NCBI GenBank assembly: GCA_029531795.1
Contig: JAPEIS010000005.1
Coordinates: forward strand, 1,176,001 to 1,240,000
From: Sclerotinia nivalis
Lineage: Eukaryota; Ascomycota; Leotiomycetes; Helotiales; Sclerotiniaceae
Reading direction: 5' to 3'
DNA length: 64,000 nt
Positions 12,050-23,909 of this stretch are shown here, one piece after another. Position 1 is the stretch's first letter; each line of letters opens with the position of its first letter. Below the pieces are notes generated by a model. That model ran no database searches. It was given only the letters and a program-made list of their open reading frames with translations, and was not told the DNA's origin. Position numbers and translations under genes: made by a program.

Positions 12050-14111
12050 ATGAGCATAGAGGGAAACCTGGATATTTGGCGAAATTCGCGACGAAATTTT
12101 ACCAACAATCTGGTTTACAAGAATGATAAAATGCAAAAGGGGAATGGGATGAAGGCTGTCGAGATGCTGCGTCGTGCGCAGAACGACATTCCATCAGGGC
12201 TGGATCCCGTCAAAAACATGTGCCAAAGATGGTTCCATTCGTCGATAATGAAGAATGACATCCTGTATATCTATGGGGGTTATGAAACATTCGTTGAATC
12301 TAACAATCATGGTGCCATAACCGGGAATGTCACTATTGGTACAAGTAAGTTAGTTGCTTTCAACTTGACGCCTAGCTAATAAAACCGGTATAGACAACTA
12401 CATGATCAGTGTTGGGATGAATGAGTCCTGGAATTGGACAATGGCTTCCGCAAGTCTGCCACTGGTATCAGAACAGGTTTTTGTCCCAGATTCAGAATCG
12501 CCAAATGCCTTCTCGTCCGTAGTACTCAACGGCGCCCTTTTTTCCGGATCTCCTGGTGGAAATCAGATATATCTATATGGTGGAACTGAGAAAAGCATGA
12601 ATACTAGCTTTTATGGATATACCGATCCTACATCACCAAACCAGACCCTTTTATCATACGATGTAACACAGAATCAGTGGGAATCGATTAATGTAGATTC
12701 TACGATACCCGAAAAGCCCAGCTCCGGGTCAAGTGCTGATGTCCCGGATCAAGGCCTTGGGTTTTACTTTAATGGCGAGATAAATCATGGGTCAAGCACA
12801 GAAACTACCTCAATCCCTGAAGGAAGCTCGGTGCCACTAGAGGGTATGGTTATGCTAAACATGACCGACAATACGACGAGAAATATTTCTACTGGTGCCA
12901 TCGATACAAATTCCAGAACAGGAGGTATTTTACAGTATATACCTGGAATAGGAGAGAATGGCAAAGGCATACTAATACAATTTGGTGGCATGTATCGTCA
13001 AGCTGGTAATCTATCGGATGAACTTGGCACTTTGGTAGGTTACAACAAGCCCTTGATAGCATCAAGAATCCGTCTAACTAGATTTAACTAGGCTCCAATG
13101 GATCAAATCAATATTTTCGATATCAACAGTGTGTATGACGGGGGAAATGGGACTTGGTACACTCAGCAGGCATCGGGAAATTTACCCCCGAGAAGAATAG
13201 ATTCGTGTACTGTCGTCGCCGCTGCCCCCGACAATTCGAGTTACAATGTATATCTCTATGGTGGACAAGACGGAGATTCAGTATCCTATGACGATGTATT
13301 TGTGCTCTCCTTACCATCGTTCACATGGATTCAGGTCTATGAGGCTGTGCCAGGAAGCCCTCGTTTTGGGCACACATGCCATCTAGTCGGGAATCGACAG
13401 ATGCTAACAGTTGGTGGCGCTCAAAAGAAATATTCCTCTTATTGTGATTGGGAAAGTTCAGGGGTGGCTATATACGACATGTATGCGCTATCATGGACGT
13501 CGACGTTCTATCACGATGCTAATAGTTACATCGTCCCTGGTAACATTACTGATGCTATTGGTGGAAAGTATGTGTTCAGCGGAGTACCAAAACGAATTTG
13601 CATTTACATTTACTGATTGATGAGCAGTTCCAGTGGCTTTGCACAGATTACGCGCCCCTCGAAGGATTTTACGAATGCGGATGTCGCCTCGCTCTTCAAT
13701 CAAACTTTACTGGCTACAAGTACCGACACCTCCAGTACTGCCAATACTACGGGTGGTGTCACATCCAACTCATCTGCTATAGTCTCGTCACCGACTAATG
13801 ATGTACGCCATGGTGCAAGCACCGGCGTGGTAGCCGGAGCTACCATTGGAGTGGTGGTTGCCGTTCTAATATTTTCCTCTTTGCTATGGGTATGGCGCAG
13901 ATCATCTATGGCCGCTGGCACCAAAGATCAAGGAGAAGCAAGGACTGAATCACGCCAGTCTCTAATTGTGGAGGACGAGAAAGCTGTTAATTGGCTTCGA
14001 GCAAATGTAGTGAGTATAGTGTACGACCCTAGCAATCCTTGTCGTGTGCCAGGTATGGAAGCACCAACAGAACAAGTTCATGGAAAAGTCGAGTCTTCTC
14101 TTGTCAATTGA
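12050..14111 (+). CDS. Kelch-repeat single-pass membrane protein (cell-wall anchored type), 5' end uncertain
   Basis: Model join(12050..12344,12394..13034,13092..13567,13628..14111), about 631 aa; introns of 49, 57 and 60 nt keep the frame. Kelch-type blades appear repeatedly: LYIYGGYE, IYLYGGTE, ILIQFGGMY, NVYLYGGQDGD and a PRFGHTCHLVGNRQMLTVGG segment. Many NxT/NxS sequons (e.g. NMTDNTTRNIS) suggest an extracellular domain. A Ser/Thr-rich stalk leads to one membrane segment (GVVAGATIGVVVAVLIFSSL) followed by WRRSS and a ~75-residue cytoplasmic tail. The family is common in leotiomycetes and is usually annotated as a cell-wall-anchored protein; its function is poorly known. The given ATG yields no signal peptide. 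The conserved part starts near QNDIPSGLDPVKNMCQRW, and a CAG acceptor just before it (12179-12181) suggests a missed upstream exon or a damaged 5' end. Confidence 0.7.
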
Positions 14112-16334
14112 AAGGATAATTTATATGTACATACTTAATTTTGTTCATTTCGGGATACATATTCAACGAGTATTCAATCTTATTGCTACAGCACAATTGT
14201 TTTTGTAACTACCCCTTCAAAGGGTCATATAGCTCGTGAGTGAAGATCGAGCTTGCTGATTATTGTGAAATGGTTACTCTAGGAGATTTTTTCGTCTCAT
14301 AGCCATTTGTCAACATCTGCTTGAGGACTTGTATCGTTTTAACTCATTTCACGAATTTTGGATAAAACATCCGTGTTTGGTAATCAAGGATGAGCTGATG
14401 GTTATCTTATATTTGGAAAGATAGAATTTGTCTAATGAACGTTGTTAAATCAGAGATATGCAGATTCTAAAGTGGCTGGTTTGTCATCAGATGCGATGCA
14501 GGTGTGGTCGTATCCGACCAGAAGAAAAATGTGTCTGTCGCTCGTTACATCGTTCTGACATTGGAATCTTGAATCGATTTTTTACCACTACATAAAGATT
14601 GCATGTCCCGAAAGCTAGGGAATTTGACTCTGCATGTGTTACAGGAAAAGGACTGGCAGTAATGTTTTTAGTGTTAACGCATTCATTTCTATTTTCCTCC
14701 TGAAGGCAAGATAAACTTAATGAAGGATGGTTGTTTGAATAGCTGAATTGTGTGTAAATTCATATTAGATAGTGCCAAACTAACATTTGACAGCAAAATT
14801 AGAGACCCACAGGATTAGAGGGCATTTTGAAGACGCTAGTGTTGTGTGGTGATTGGTCACTATACTTGCCCATTAAAGGAGTTGCGTGCAAACTTTTTCT
14901 CATCTCCCAGCAATTATTAACATCCCTAATAAACCAATTTCCCGATCAAATGCTTCAAAATACCTTGGCCTAATATTTCGTGTTTCTACAAAAAGTAACC
15001 AACAGCTATTTCTGAATCGTAGCTTTAGCGAGATTCAAAAGGGGCTCGTGATGTTAGCACAGCAAAATCAAAAAGTATGTTGTAGGTGATAACAATTTTG
15101 CGTATTGACAATATCGGTTTTATAATGTTACTTGATGAATTCATTGTAGTTTGCGCTAGGATGCTATTGCCGTTTCTGCTGTTTGCGCTTTGTGTTGAGA
15201 ATGACGCGGAGGAAAAGGCGGGTAGAAAAACACCAAACTCAAGCTTCGGGATTCCTTACTTAATTACCAGCATATGCTACTGAGTCTATCCTGTATGGCT
15301 TATCGCAGTTTCCGGCAGATCTTTTTCTACTTTAATGTTTGCGACGCAGCGCTTTTGAGCATTACTCATGGATTTTTGGTCATGACTTGAGAAATCGTTG
15401 CTCTTCAACTTGCATCCGCACATAGTGAGACATCTACCTGAACAGAGAAATTTTTCCTCAAATTGTTAAAGTACCGCAGCGCATACTGATAGATGCTCGT
15501 TGGAGTAGTAAGACTCTAATAGTGTTCAAAGCATGTGGCTGTTTTGAGATGAGAGGATCGTGCCACTTCAAAACCACGTGGAGTAAAATATCTGAGGCAG
15601 AGACTTGAATTATCAGGTGTTTAGTCTATTCAAAATGCTAGTGCATCGTATCCTCTTACTTGCTGCAATTTAATTAAGGCCATGAATTCTGGTTTCATGG
15701 TTCCGTGATACAAGATATCTAGCGATACTATTATCTTTGGCTTGGACGCTCTCTGCCTTATTGATGAGCATTTTTTGCCCAGCCGCATGGCAACATGCTG
15801 CCGTACAGTACTTCCCCTCCTAGCTAACATTGAAAATCATATGAATACCAGCAAAAGCTTACCAATCTAACCGTACGAAATATATCAACAAATATTAGTC
15901 AGCATTGAACAATACAACCAAATCAATATCAAAGATGTCTCCATTGCCGTGTGTATGGGACTAGTAACCGCGAGCGTGGTTTCTTATACCGTAGTAGATC
16001 ATAACTGGTGCCACTAGCCAATATCGAGATGTTGGTATACGGCAGCAACACTTGCGGCTAATACAGCCGTGGAAGCATGAGTACGCTTAGCGAGAAATAG
16101 GGGACTTTGCGACGGCCTCAGAATTAGCGTATAAGAGATATTTTGTCCCCAGATTCCCAGAATATCTTTACAATACATCTTCGATACATCTAGATCGACT
16201 CTCAGCATCTACAACAAACATCGAAAATTATTCGACCCTCAAGTTTCTTCAATACACCCTTTCCTCACGATCTCTCTAGCGGTCGTTATTACACATACTC
16301 TCAAATCTATTCAAACATTTCATCAGCTTTTACA
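14112..16334. other. 2.2-kb intergenic region
   Basis: No gene could be supported. Small frames (14886-15089, 15086-15283, minus 15630-15830) show no motif and no splice partner. A CCACGTGG palindrome lies near 15573-15580. The right end is the promoter of the first unknown-family gene. Confidence 0.45.
16130..16157 (+). promoter_or_regulatory. Proximal promoter block of the first paralogue
   Basis: TATAAGAG (16130-16137) is followed 11 bases later by CCAGATTCC (16149-16157), about 200 bases before the ATG. The other two paralogues have the related pair ATACTTAAG then CCAGAATCC with similar spacing, so this block was probably inherited with the gene family. It may be a TATA-like element plus an initiator region; that role is inferred from position and recurrence only. 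Confidence 0.4.
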
Positions 16335-17087
16335 ATGGGAAGTAAGAACGCCCGTGGTCAAGCACCAGTCATTCGTGCAGCTCAAGCATATTCCGATAAG
16401 GCAGCTGAGAAGCTACTTGCTGAGCAGCAGAAGGAGGCACAAGAGCAATTGGCCCAGCAAGCCAAGGCCCGGCAGTTAACACAAGAGAAGGCTCTGGCTC
16501 GTCAGCGCGCTTTCAATTTCAATTACGATACTTTGCCAAAGCACTCCACCCTTAAGGTGATGAAAGACATCACTACCGGCACAGTCAAGTTGTACATCAA
16601 CCTTGACATCGTTCATCCTAGAAAGACTGCAAAAGATGTCGACCTTCTCACCGTGCTTCCGAAGTACGCGGAACTTATTACCAGTGTTGAATTTCGACTC
16701 GTTGCGCCTACACATCACGATTCTCCCGAGATCTACAGCGGGAGAGTCAAGAATATGATGAAGACAATCAACTGCCTCAACAATTTTGATATCGACGAGT
16801 TTCAGTTCGTAGTCTCCCTCAATGAGGCTCACAACTTTTCCCAGATGAAGCTAGCAGCAGCAATTTTCGGTCTGGACTTTAAGGATTGGACAATGGCTAT
16901 GGAGGTCCTTCATGTAAAGGGAAGATTCAATGTCGATATCGGCAGTAAGTGGGATCACAGGCTATCATGTCTCTACAAGGCAGAGTTTCTAGTTCACAAG
17001 GAGTTGTGGTGCAGAAATGGGAAGTGGAGGTGGGAGAGCAGTGATTTGGGTATTGATAAAGATTATTGTAGGAATAGCATATTGTGA
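16335..17087 (+). CDS. Unknown protein, member 1 of a three-copy family
   Basis: Intronless, 250 aa, starting MGSKNARGQAPVIRAAQAYS. I do not recognise the family. The first ~55 residues are Lys/Gln/Ala-rich and probably helical or disordered. The rest forms a compact domain shared with the genes at 18579 and 35433: F-[DN]-[YF]..L..H, then a probable strand-helix-strand (LPKYAELITSVEFRLVAPTHH), CLNNFDIDEFQFVVSLN, QMKLAAAIFGLDFKDWTM and RLSCLYKAEF. No signal peptide, membrane segment or catalytic motif is evident. This copy has a ~30-residue C-terminal extension rich in Trp, Lys and Glu that the others lack. It lies 1.5 kb from member 2 on the same strand, consistent with tandem duplication followed by strong divergence. 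A DNA/RNA-binding or effector-like role is possible but unsupported. Confidence 0.8.
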   Translation: MGSKNARGQAPVIRAAQAYSDKAAEKLLAEQQKEAQEQLAQQAKARQLTQEKALARQRAFNFNYDTLPKHSTLKVMKDITTGTVKLYINLDIVHPRKTAKDVDLLTVLPKYAELITSVEFRLVAPTHHDSPEIYSGRVKNMMKTINCLNNFDIDEFQFVVSLNEAHNFSQMKLAAAIFGLDFKDWTMAMEVLHVKGRFNVDIGSKWDHRLSCLYKAEFLVHKELWCRNGKWRWESSDLGIDKDYCRNSIL

Positions 17088-18578
17088 GAGGAAATAGTAG
17101 ACACCTTTTGCTTCTACAAAGCTAGCATCGTCTGGTCGAAGAAATTAAATACTTAAAACCGATGTCCCATCAATAACCGGTGACTCGTGAAATTTATATG
17201 GCCAACAATTCAGTGATGCGTATCTTCTAAAATAATAGTATGATTCACAAGATATGGAAATTCAAAAACTAGTCATACCTATATAAACATGCTGTAGATG
17301 AATGTTGTAGCATCAAGGGTTAATAGAGGTATGATAGATCCCTCAAGTTAGGGTAGGACGTAAAGCGCATGCTGTAAGAACATAACGTAAAGAGTCATGC
17401 CAAGGATTACCATTATATCAGCAGAGAAGACAAAATTTGTCATTCTCAAAATTGCCCGAATTTATTCGAATATTTAGCTCTACTTAGACATTCAAGAGCT
17501 CGTACTACTCGGTCATCAAGATTCATTCATAATTCCATAGTAACTCACGATATACTCAATGTTCTTCTCCATACTGGCCAAATTACGGCATATGATACAC
17601 TATAGTCACTCGTCTTACATCTGAGAGGTTGATCGGGGATGCATTGTTTATCTTAAGGGAACAGTAGTTAGTATAGTGTGCCAATAGGTCAAGGCTGTCA
17701 TCATTTAGGTGTTTGTAGAATCTAACAGGCTAGATGAAATTTGTTTCGCTGGGCACACTGCTCGATTAGTCAATAAAGTTGGTTCCTAATTTAGAAATTC
17801 AATTGACGAGTAGGGCTTGCTGTGAATCATGAGCTGACTAAGAAATTTTAAGTGTATCTACGCACATTAGAGGGTCTTTCTACTAGTCCACTAGTGGGCA
17901 TGGGAGGAGAAGAAGGTTCTTGAGTTTGAACGCGAGAATTGACTAATGAATAATTCTCAGGGTATCATTGTACTTGCAACCAAATAGTGGCATTCTATGA
18001 CAGTGACTAATTACAAAGGGCATATACAGCTTCCTTTAAAACCCGATTCTATATAGAGATACATTTCGAAATGAGAATGTGCGGTATTCCTTTCCTTCTA
18101 CCTATCTAGAGATCGAACCACATCATACCGTGGTCTTTTAATTATGAATGATTCAGTGACCTACGGTCGGTACTGTCTAATCACGAGACTTGGCTGATGT
18201 AAAAGAATGAATTTCTCGCTAGCATCAACCGAACACAAGAGCTACGGTGTCAACGTGACAGCATGTATACTTAAGGGCTCCTCTAGGGCCCCAGAATCCT
18301 GATCATCTTCATTACAAACATCTTCCTTACAACGATCAACTATAACACCTTCCACTTAAAAAACGAACACTTTCATCGACACAAAAACTCCTCTTTCTTC
18401 ATTTCACGAAGGTACTAAAATTCCATCATCTGATCAACAAAAGTAAGAACCCATACATGCCAGCCGCTCTACTGTCTCTCTATTTTAGTCAAATCAAGAT
18501 ATACAGATTATTCCAATCTTTAGACTTCTAATCACACTTAAATCTTTCATTTTCATCGAAAAACCAACATTAATCGAG
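17088..18578. other. Intergenic region between paralogues 1 and 2
   Basis: About 1.5 kb, AT-rich, with no supportable gene, RNA or mobile element. The right end includes the promoter block of paralogue 2. A possible 5'UTR intron at 18443-18488 (donor GTAAGA, acceptor TTTTAG, 46 nt) is shorter than most in this window and is only tentative. Confidence 0.45.
18267..18299 (+). promoter_or_regulatory. Proximal promoter block of the second paralogue
   Basis: ATACTTAAG (18267-18275) is followed 15 bases later by CCAGAATCC (18291-18299), about 280 bases before the ATG. The same two words recur upstream of the paralogue at 35433 with a 14-base gap. The larger distance to the ATG would shrink if the putative 5'UTR intron at 18443-18488 is real. 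Confidence 0.45.
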
Positions 18579-19268
18579 ATGGGTTGCAAAAATCATCGCG
18601 GCCAACCTACATTAGTCCCTATGTCAGTAAAGCTCGAACAGGAGAAGATTGCAAAGAAAGAGGCAGACCATAAGTTACGACTCGACAAACAGGCAGCATG
18701 GTTGAAGAATTATCTTGAAAAAAAACAGGCTGAAGAGAAGAAGTTGGCCAAGAAGAAGGATACGGAAGAAAATGCTAAAAAGGTAGCCGCAACAATAGAT
18801 TTCGAGTGCATCCAAAAGCACTATGCACTCGTTCTCAAGGAAAATGGCGATTCAAACGAGCTGCTCATTCGACTGAACTTCATTGCCGACCCTCCCACCG
18901 ACATGATGGCATTAATGAAGGTTCTTCCTGAGTATGCACCGGCGATAACAAATGTTCGAATCAATATGATCGCACCCTCTCAGCACGGCTCGCGGGAAGT
19001 TCATCGGCAGCGTATGCAGGATATGAACAAGTTAATAGGACTTCTAAACTCATTCCCATTAACTGAGCTCAACATTCTCGTTGACATCGATGATCATGAC
19101 AGCTTTCAGCAGCTAAAGCTTGCTGCCGCCGTCAATGGTCTAGTGTTCCAGGACTGGACCATGGATTACCAAGTCATGGGTGGTCCTGAATTTTATCCAA
19201 TTGAGAGATATAGCTCTTACTCGAAGCGACTTCGCGGTGTATACAGGGCCGAGTTTGGTGCTCATTAG
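18579..19268 (+). CDS. Unknown protein, member 2 of a three-copy family
   Basis: Intronless, 229 aa, starting MGCKNHRGQPTLVPMS. The N-terminal third is Lys/Glu/Ala/Gln-rich and probably a charged helix (e.g. KKQAEEKKLAKKKDTEENAK). The conserved domain follows: IDFECIQKH, KVLPEYAPAITNVRINMIAP, LLNSFPLTELNILVDI, QLKLAAAVNGLVFQDWTM and KRLRGVYRAEF at the C-terminus. Identity to the other copies is concentrated in short blocks while the segments between have changed freely, including a different loop (GGPEFYPIERYSS) before the last block. No transport, targeting or enzymatic signal is visible. It ends 263 bases before the outer retrotransposon, which separates it from member 3. Function unknown. 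Confidence 0.8.
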   Translation: MGCKNHRGQPTLVPMSVKLEQEKIAKKEADHKLRLDKQAAWLKNYLEKKQAEEKKLAKKKDTEENAKKVAATIDFECIQKHYALVLKENGDSNELLIRLNFIADPPTDMMALMKVLPEYAPAITNVRINMIAPSQHGSREVHRQRMQDMNKLIGLLNSFPLTELNILVDIDDHDSFQQLKLAAAVNGLVFQDWTMDYQVMGGPEFYPIERYSSYSKRLRGVYRAEFGAH

Positions 19269-19531
19269 GTTGAGACTCGATTGGTGGTGTGGAATTTGGG
19301 AGGAGCGTTTGCAGTATAGTGAACCTTGTTTAAGTTTCGCATTGGCAACGGAATAGAGTGCTTTGGGTGGAATTTTGGTGGCCTAGAATGTCATTGAATG
19401 GGAAAGAATGATGCTGTATCTATGGTTTAACAACTTCTGATAATGGTCAAGCATGGGGTTTAATTCGGAGGCGAAGATATTGATGTTTCTAAGAATGGTT
19501 CGGACTTGCAATGTGAGAATTCCTAATAAGT

Positions 19532-19694
19532 TGTTACGGGTTCATCTCCCTTCACCTGCACATGATCATGTGTACCTTAAGCATATATGCATACACTCAC
19601 TTCTATATAGTCAGGTCACCTCCTTGACCTTCTTCTCTTCTTTGTAGTACAACAATAGATCAAATCTATATATATCATTTCCTTTACTATAATA
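19532..19694 (+). repeat. 5' LTR of the outer gypsy element
   Basis: 163 bp. It begins TGTTACGG and ends CTATAATA, which is a transition-mutated form of CCGTAACA, the inverted complement of the start. It pairs with 33995-34157, which has exactly the same length; differences between the two are almost all C/T or G/A. Confidence 0.85.
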
Positions 19695-20091
19695 GTTTGT
19701 ACTACTCTTTTAAAGGCTCCGTTACTTTACGAAGTGATCTGATCTTACCAAATCATCTGCAAACTTCTGTATTTGTTTTCGATTGTTTTTGCATTGTCGT
19801 AATTCGCCTGCTTTTGTACAATCGTATTTCTTATCTGTTTTTGTACAGTTTCTAATCCCTGATTGCTTTTGTATAATTGTATTTATTCGTAGGTTTCTGT
19901 ATTTGTTTTTGATTGCTTTTGTATAATCGCAAATTCCCTATCGATTACTTTATACAATTGTAATTCTTTTTACAATAATTTTCGGTTTTATATTTGTTAA
20001 TAATACAACTCTTACTTTTATCAAAGGAATTTATATTGAAATCCAATAAATCTTCAATCAATGATCTACTATTATACAAATCCTAGCAGAA

Positions 20092-20412
20092 TTGGATACT
20101 TCAATGATGTCAAATCTTATTATCAGTTTTAACAAACAAACTATTTACCTGAATCATATTTTTTTTGTTATCAAAGATCACTTTATTATTCAAATTATTT
20201 ATATCGTTATTCAAACAAATAAGATCGAGGAATTCAAAACAGAAAACGTCAAGTTTTTTTGTACTCTAATTAACAAGCAAGTTCAATTGGATATCGATAG
20301 TATTACCATTAATCAGAAACCGATTACTTTTTGCCAAACTCAGAAAGACCTGTTTGTTTTTAAAAGCGAAAAATCTAATATTCTTATCCAACAAAAGGAT
20401 TATCAATCCTAA
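20092..20412 (+). pseudogene. Open stretch in the gag region of the outer element
   Basis: A 106-codon frame just inside the 5' LTR, where gag is expected. The sequence is Ile/Asn/Lys-rich from AT pressure and I cannot identify a gag motif or zinc knuckle. It is probably a remnant of gag and not an expressed gene. Confidence 0.35.
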
Positions 20413-22270
20413 AAGTTGGATTTGTAATTTTATTGAATAATCGATTCATAACTTTTTGTCTTCGAATATAAAAAGATTAGCTATACTATTAATCTTCTCG
20501 ATAATCAAGTACAACAAAAGTATATTACAGATATTATTAGATTCGTTGACGATCTCATTTGCTTTGATTCTACTGTTTTGTTTTTGATCAAATTGAACAA
20601 ATTATATATCTCTGTAGATATCGAAAGGGAAGCTTCGCTTAAATTCGACAAACTTTTTATAAATCCAAAGGAATTCTTTTCAGTTTTCTTTTTTACATTG
20701 TTTCATCTTATTAACTTTTACTACAAATCTAATTACAAGATTATTAACACAATAAAACAAAAGATTACAATCCTTTTTTGAATTTTGGTTATTAATGATT
20801 CGAACCTTTATACAATCGACAATATTAATGATTGGCAAAAGAAATTCTTTATTTAAAATTAGAATCTTCGTGATACTGAATATTATAACAAAAATTCTGG
20901 TAAAGTATTTATTACTAATGATGATTCTATAGATTTCGATATAATGAAATAAAAGAGATAACAAAAAAAGAATTTGTAAAATAAGAAAAAGAAATTTAAT
21001 CCTGCAATTTCTTATAATTGTTGTAGTAGAATTGGTTACCTTCAAATTGATTGTTATATTATTTATAATATCAATAATAATCTTCTTTTTAATAAACAAA
21101 TTTCTGTTAATACCTTTTCCAATTGCAATACCGCTACTTCAACTAATCCAGCCCCCGATCAATATACTACTGTTCCGACTTTTCGAGATGCCAATAGATT
21201 TAATAATAATCGCAATGGATTTCGAGGAGAATATACTGGTAATTGGATATAAAGCCAATAGCATCTGAATCAAGTATAATAACAAGATTATATCAAGCTA
21301 AAGGAAATTGTCTCTATATTTAATTCAGTTAAGGAAAGTTCTAAATAGAGAAAAGATTAATCTTTACAAAAAATTGCTTGTAAAGGAATATTAAAAGTAA
21401 AAAGGTAAATCAAAAAATGAATAGATATAAACTATTATAATTCAACTTTATAAATAACAAATCCCTACTCGTTAAAACCATTATATTCTCTATATATAAA
21501 AATCCCTTTATTGTTACAAATCTCATTGATAATGGATACTCTGGAAAAGTTTTTACTGATCATTCTTTTGTTTCCAAATATAATATTGAAATACAATTTT
21601 TACCTTATTCTTATGAATTCCGATTTGTTGATAAAAAAGATCACTAATAGAATTATAGAATACTTTGTAATGAAAATCGCTATAAAAAATCATTATAAAT
21701 ATTAATCCTTTTATATTATCCAACTTTTATTAAAGACATTATTAATCTTTGGTTTATTATAGTTATAATACTACAATTCTATTATCAATTGAATGGAGAT
21801 GAATTTAACATTCTCTTCAAACTATTATATTTCCAATTGTTTGATATATTATAATTCAAAGTTAATTATTATATTAACAATTCTATTTCCGATTAAAGAA
21901 CAAAAGGATTTAACAAAAGTTACTTTATAATAGATTATTAATGTTATCGAATCTTTAAATAAATTCCTTATCAATCTTGATATAAAAGCTAAATGTACAA
22001 TTTATAAATATCGTTTTCTATATATCAAGGATTATCCAAAAGACAATATCGATTGTTCATTTATTCAAATGTTTTCTATTTTTAAAAGAACTTCTTATAA
22101 AAAACCTTCTATTAAAGAAATACCAAATAAAGATTATTTATTACAATCTAATAATTCTTTTATCGATTTCGAATTTCAATAGGGTTTGACATTTGATATG
22201 AATTATTATCAAACAAAGCGCTATAAAGAACCAAATAATCAAATATAGATGATTCCCAATTATCTATATC

Positions 22271-22556
22271 TGTTACGATCACGCAACAGTTTCGTCAAAA
22301 CAAGAAACCTAGACGGAGGCGTTCTCATTTCGAATCATCAGCGTAGGAACGTCATCGATCAGTTTGGAATGTTTAGTAAACAAGCTTCTTTGTATTGTTT
22401 ATGAAAGGACAGGAATGGTGGCGAACTATAGGCGTTCTGATATCTCTTTATTGATTGAACTTAAAAGTAATATCTTATTTATGATTAGAAAGGGTAATGA
22501 AAAGTTTGGGCTACGGTTTTACGACTAATTGATTCTTTGCCTATGTGATCTTAACA
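22271..22556 (+). repeat. 5' LTR of the chromovirus
   Basis: 286 bp, TGTTACGATCACG..GTGATCTTAACA with inverted ends. It differs from the 3' LTR only at two nearby G/A positions (ATGAAAGGAC here, ATAAAAGAAC there). Confidence 0.95.
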
Positions 22557-22629
22557 ATTCTTTTCATTCATCTGAAGAGCAACTCGTCAATTAGTTATCG
22601 GTATCTTAACGGAACCCCATCGGATAGCA

Positions 22630-23900
22630 ATGGTTGGAACAAGAAATACTCCAGGTCGTCTAACTAATTCAAATACTTCTCAAAGTCGAAATAATGCTTC
22701 CAGGACCCTTAGTGGGATCGAAGGCGAGATGCTTATATTTAGTCGTCAACTCACTATACAATTGGAATTAGATCTGACGCAAAGACTTGAAAATATACAA
22801 GAAGAGTTCGATATTTTCAAGCAAGCAAATCAACAAGAAATTGAAGAGACTTTTGCTCGTCTTATATAGGAAAGGGTATCTAATTTACTATCAACGATCG
22901 CTAGAGGAACAGGGGCAACATCTAACCCCATTCATGCTTCTCCAGGGAAACCTCCAAAACTTCAAAAGCTGCCATTTTATAAAGGTCTTAATATTGGAAA
23001 AGCAAAGGATTTCTTTTTCCAGGCTGAACTTATGTTTCGAAATGATGATAAGTATTATTTCCCAACTGATTAAAAGAAGATAGATCATGTTATTTAATAC
23101 TTTCAATAATAATCATTTGCGGTTTGGCATCGATATGAAGCTTCTACAATGAATTCTAATATGTTTTGGGAAGAATTCAAAGAATATATATGCGATGTAA
23201 TATTAGATAAAGGCAATCGATAGCGATATGCTATACAATAAATCATCAATGTTAAACAATAATCTAATCAAAGTATAAATAGTTTTGTAGTATATCTCGA
23301 TAGTTTGGAGGAGGAAATCGAATCTGAAGCGGATAGTATCCGTAAAGAACGACTTTTATCAAGTTTACTTCCCTATATTGCTAAACGAATTTCAGAATCC
23401 ATTCAACAGTCTGAAAATCGAAACGATTTAATTAAGCAAACATATCATCTCGAGAATATAGATAAAATGTACTACTCACAAGACACAAATGATCTGCTTC
23501 GTGGTCGAAGACAAAACAATACAATTATATTATCAAATTCATCCTTTAATCGTTCTCAAAATGAATCATCTAAACAACAAAATAATACATCATCAGCGAT
23601 CGATACACAATCGCAGTAGCATTCTAAATCTCCTTCAAAAGAAAAACCCAACAAAGAAAACCAGAAAAACGATTATAGACAAAGGGACCTGATTTGTTTC
23701 CGTTGTCAACAAAAGGGTCATTATGCAAATGGATGCACTAATCTGCCTGTATATCGATGATGTAAAGGAGATCATCAATCTCGCGTTTGTCCTATATATT
23801 CCCAAAAGGAAAAGAATCAGAGAAACGATCAAACCCAGCAGTAATTTTAACCGTTCCGATGATTCTGGATCCTCAATAAGAGGGATGTACTATTTTAATT
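22630..23900 (+). pseudogene. gag of the chromovirus, nonsense-mutated
   Basis: The reading frame starts [15 protein letters not shown] and continues through several in-frame stops (first TAG at 22867-22869), each one transition away from CAG, CAA or CGA. Recognisable parts are a capsid-like segment ([24 protein letters not shown] broken into recognisable pieces) and a CCHC zinc knuckle [14 protein letters not shown] at ~23695-23736, the nucleocapsid motif that binds RNA. The frame is continuous from 22630 to the knuckle with no indel. The stops would prevent synthesis of a full Gag. Confidence 0.8.
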
Positions 23901-23909
23901 ATTAAAGTA

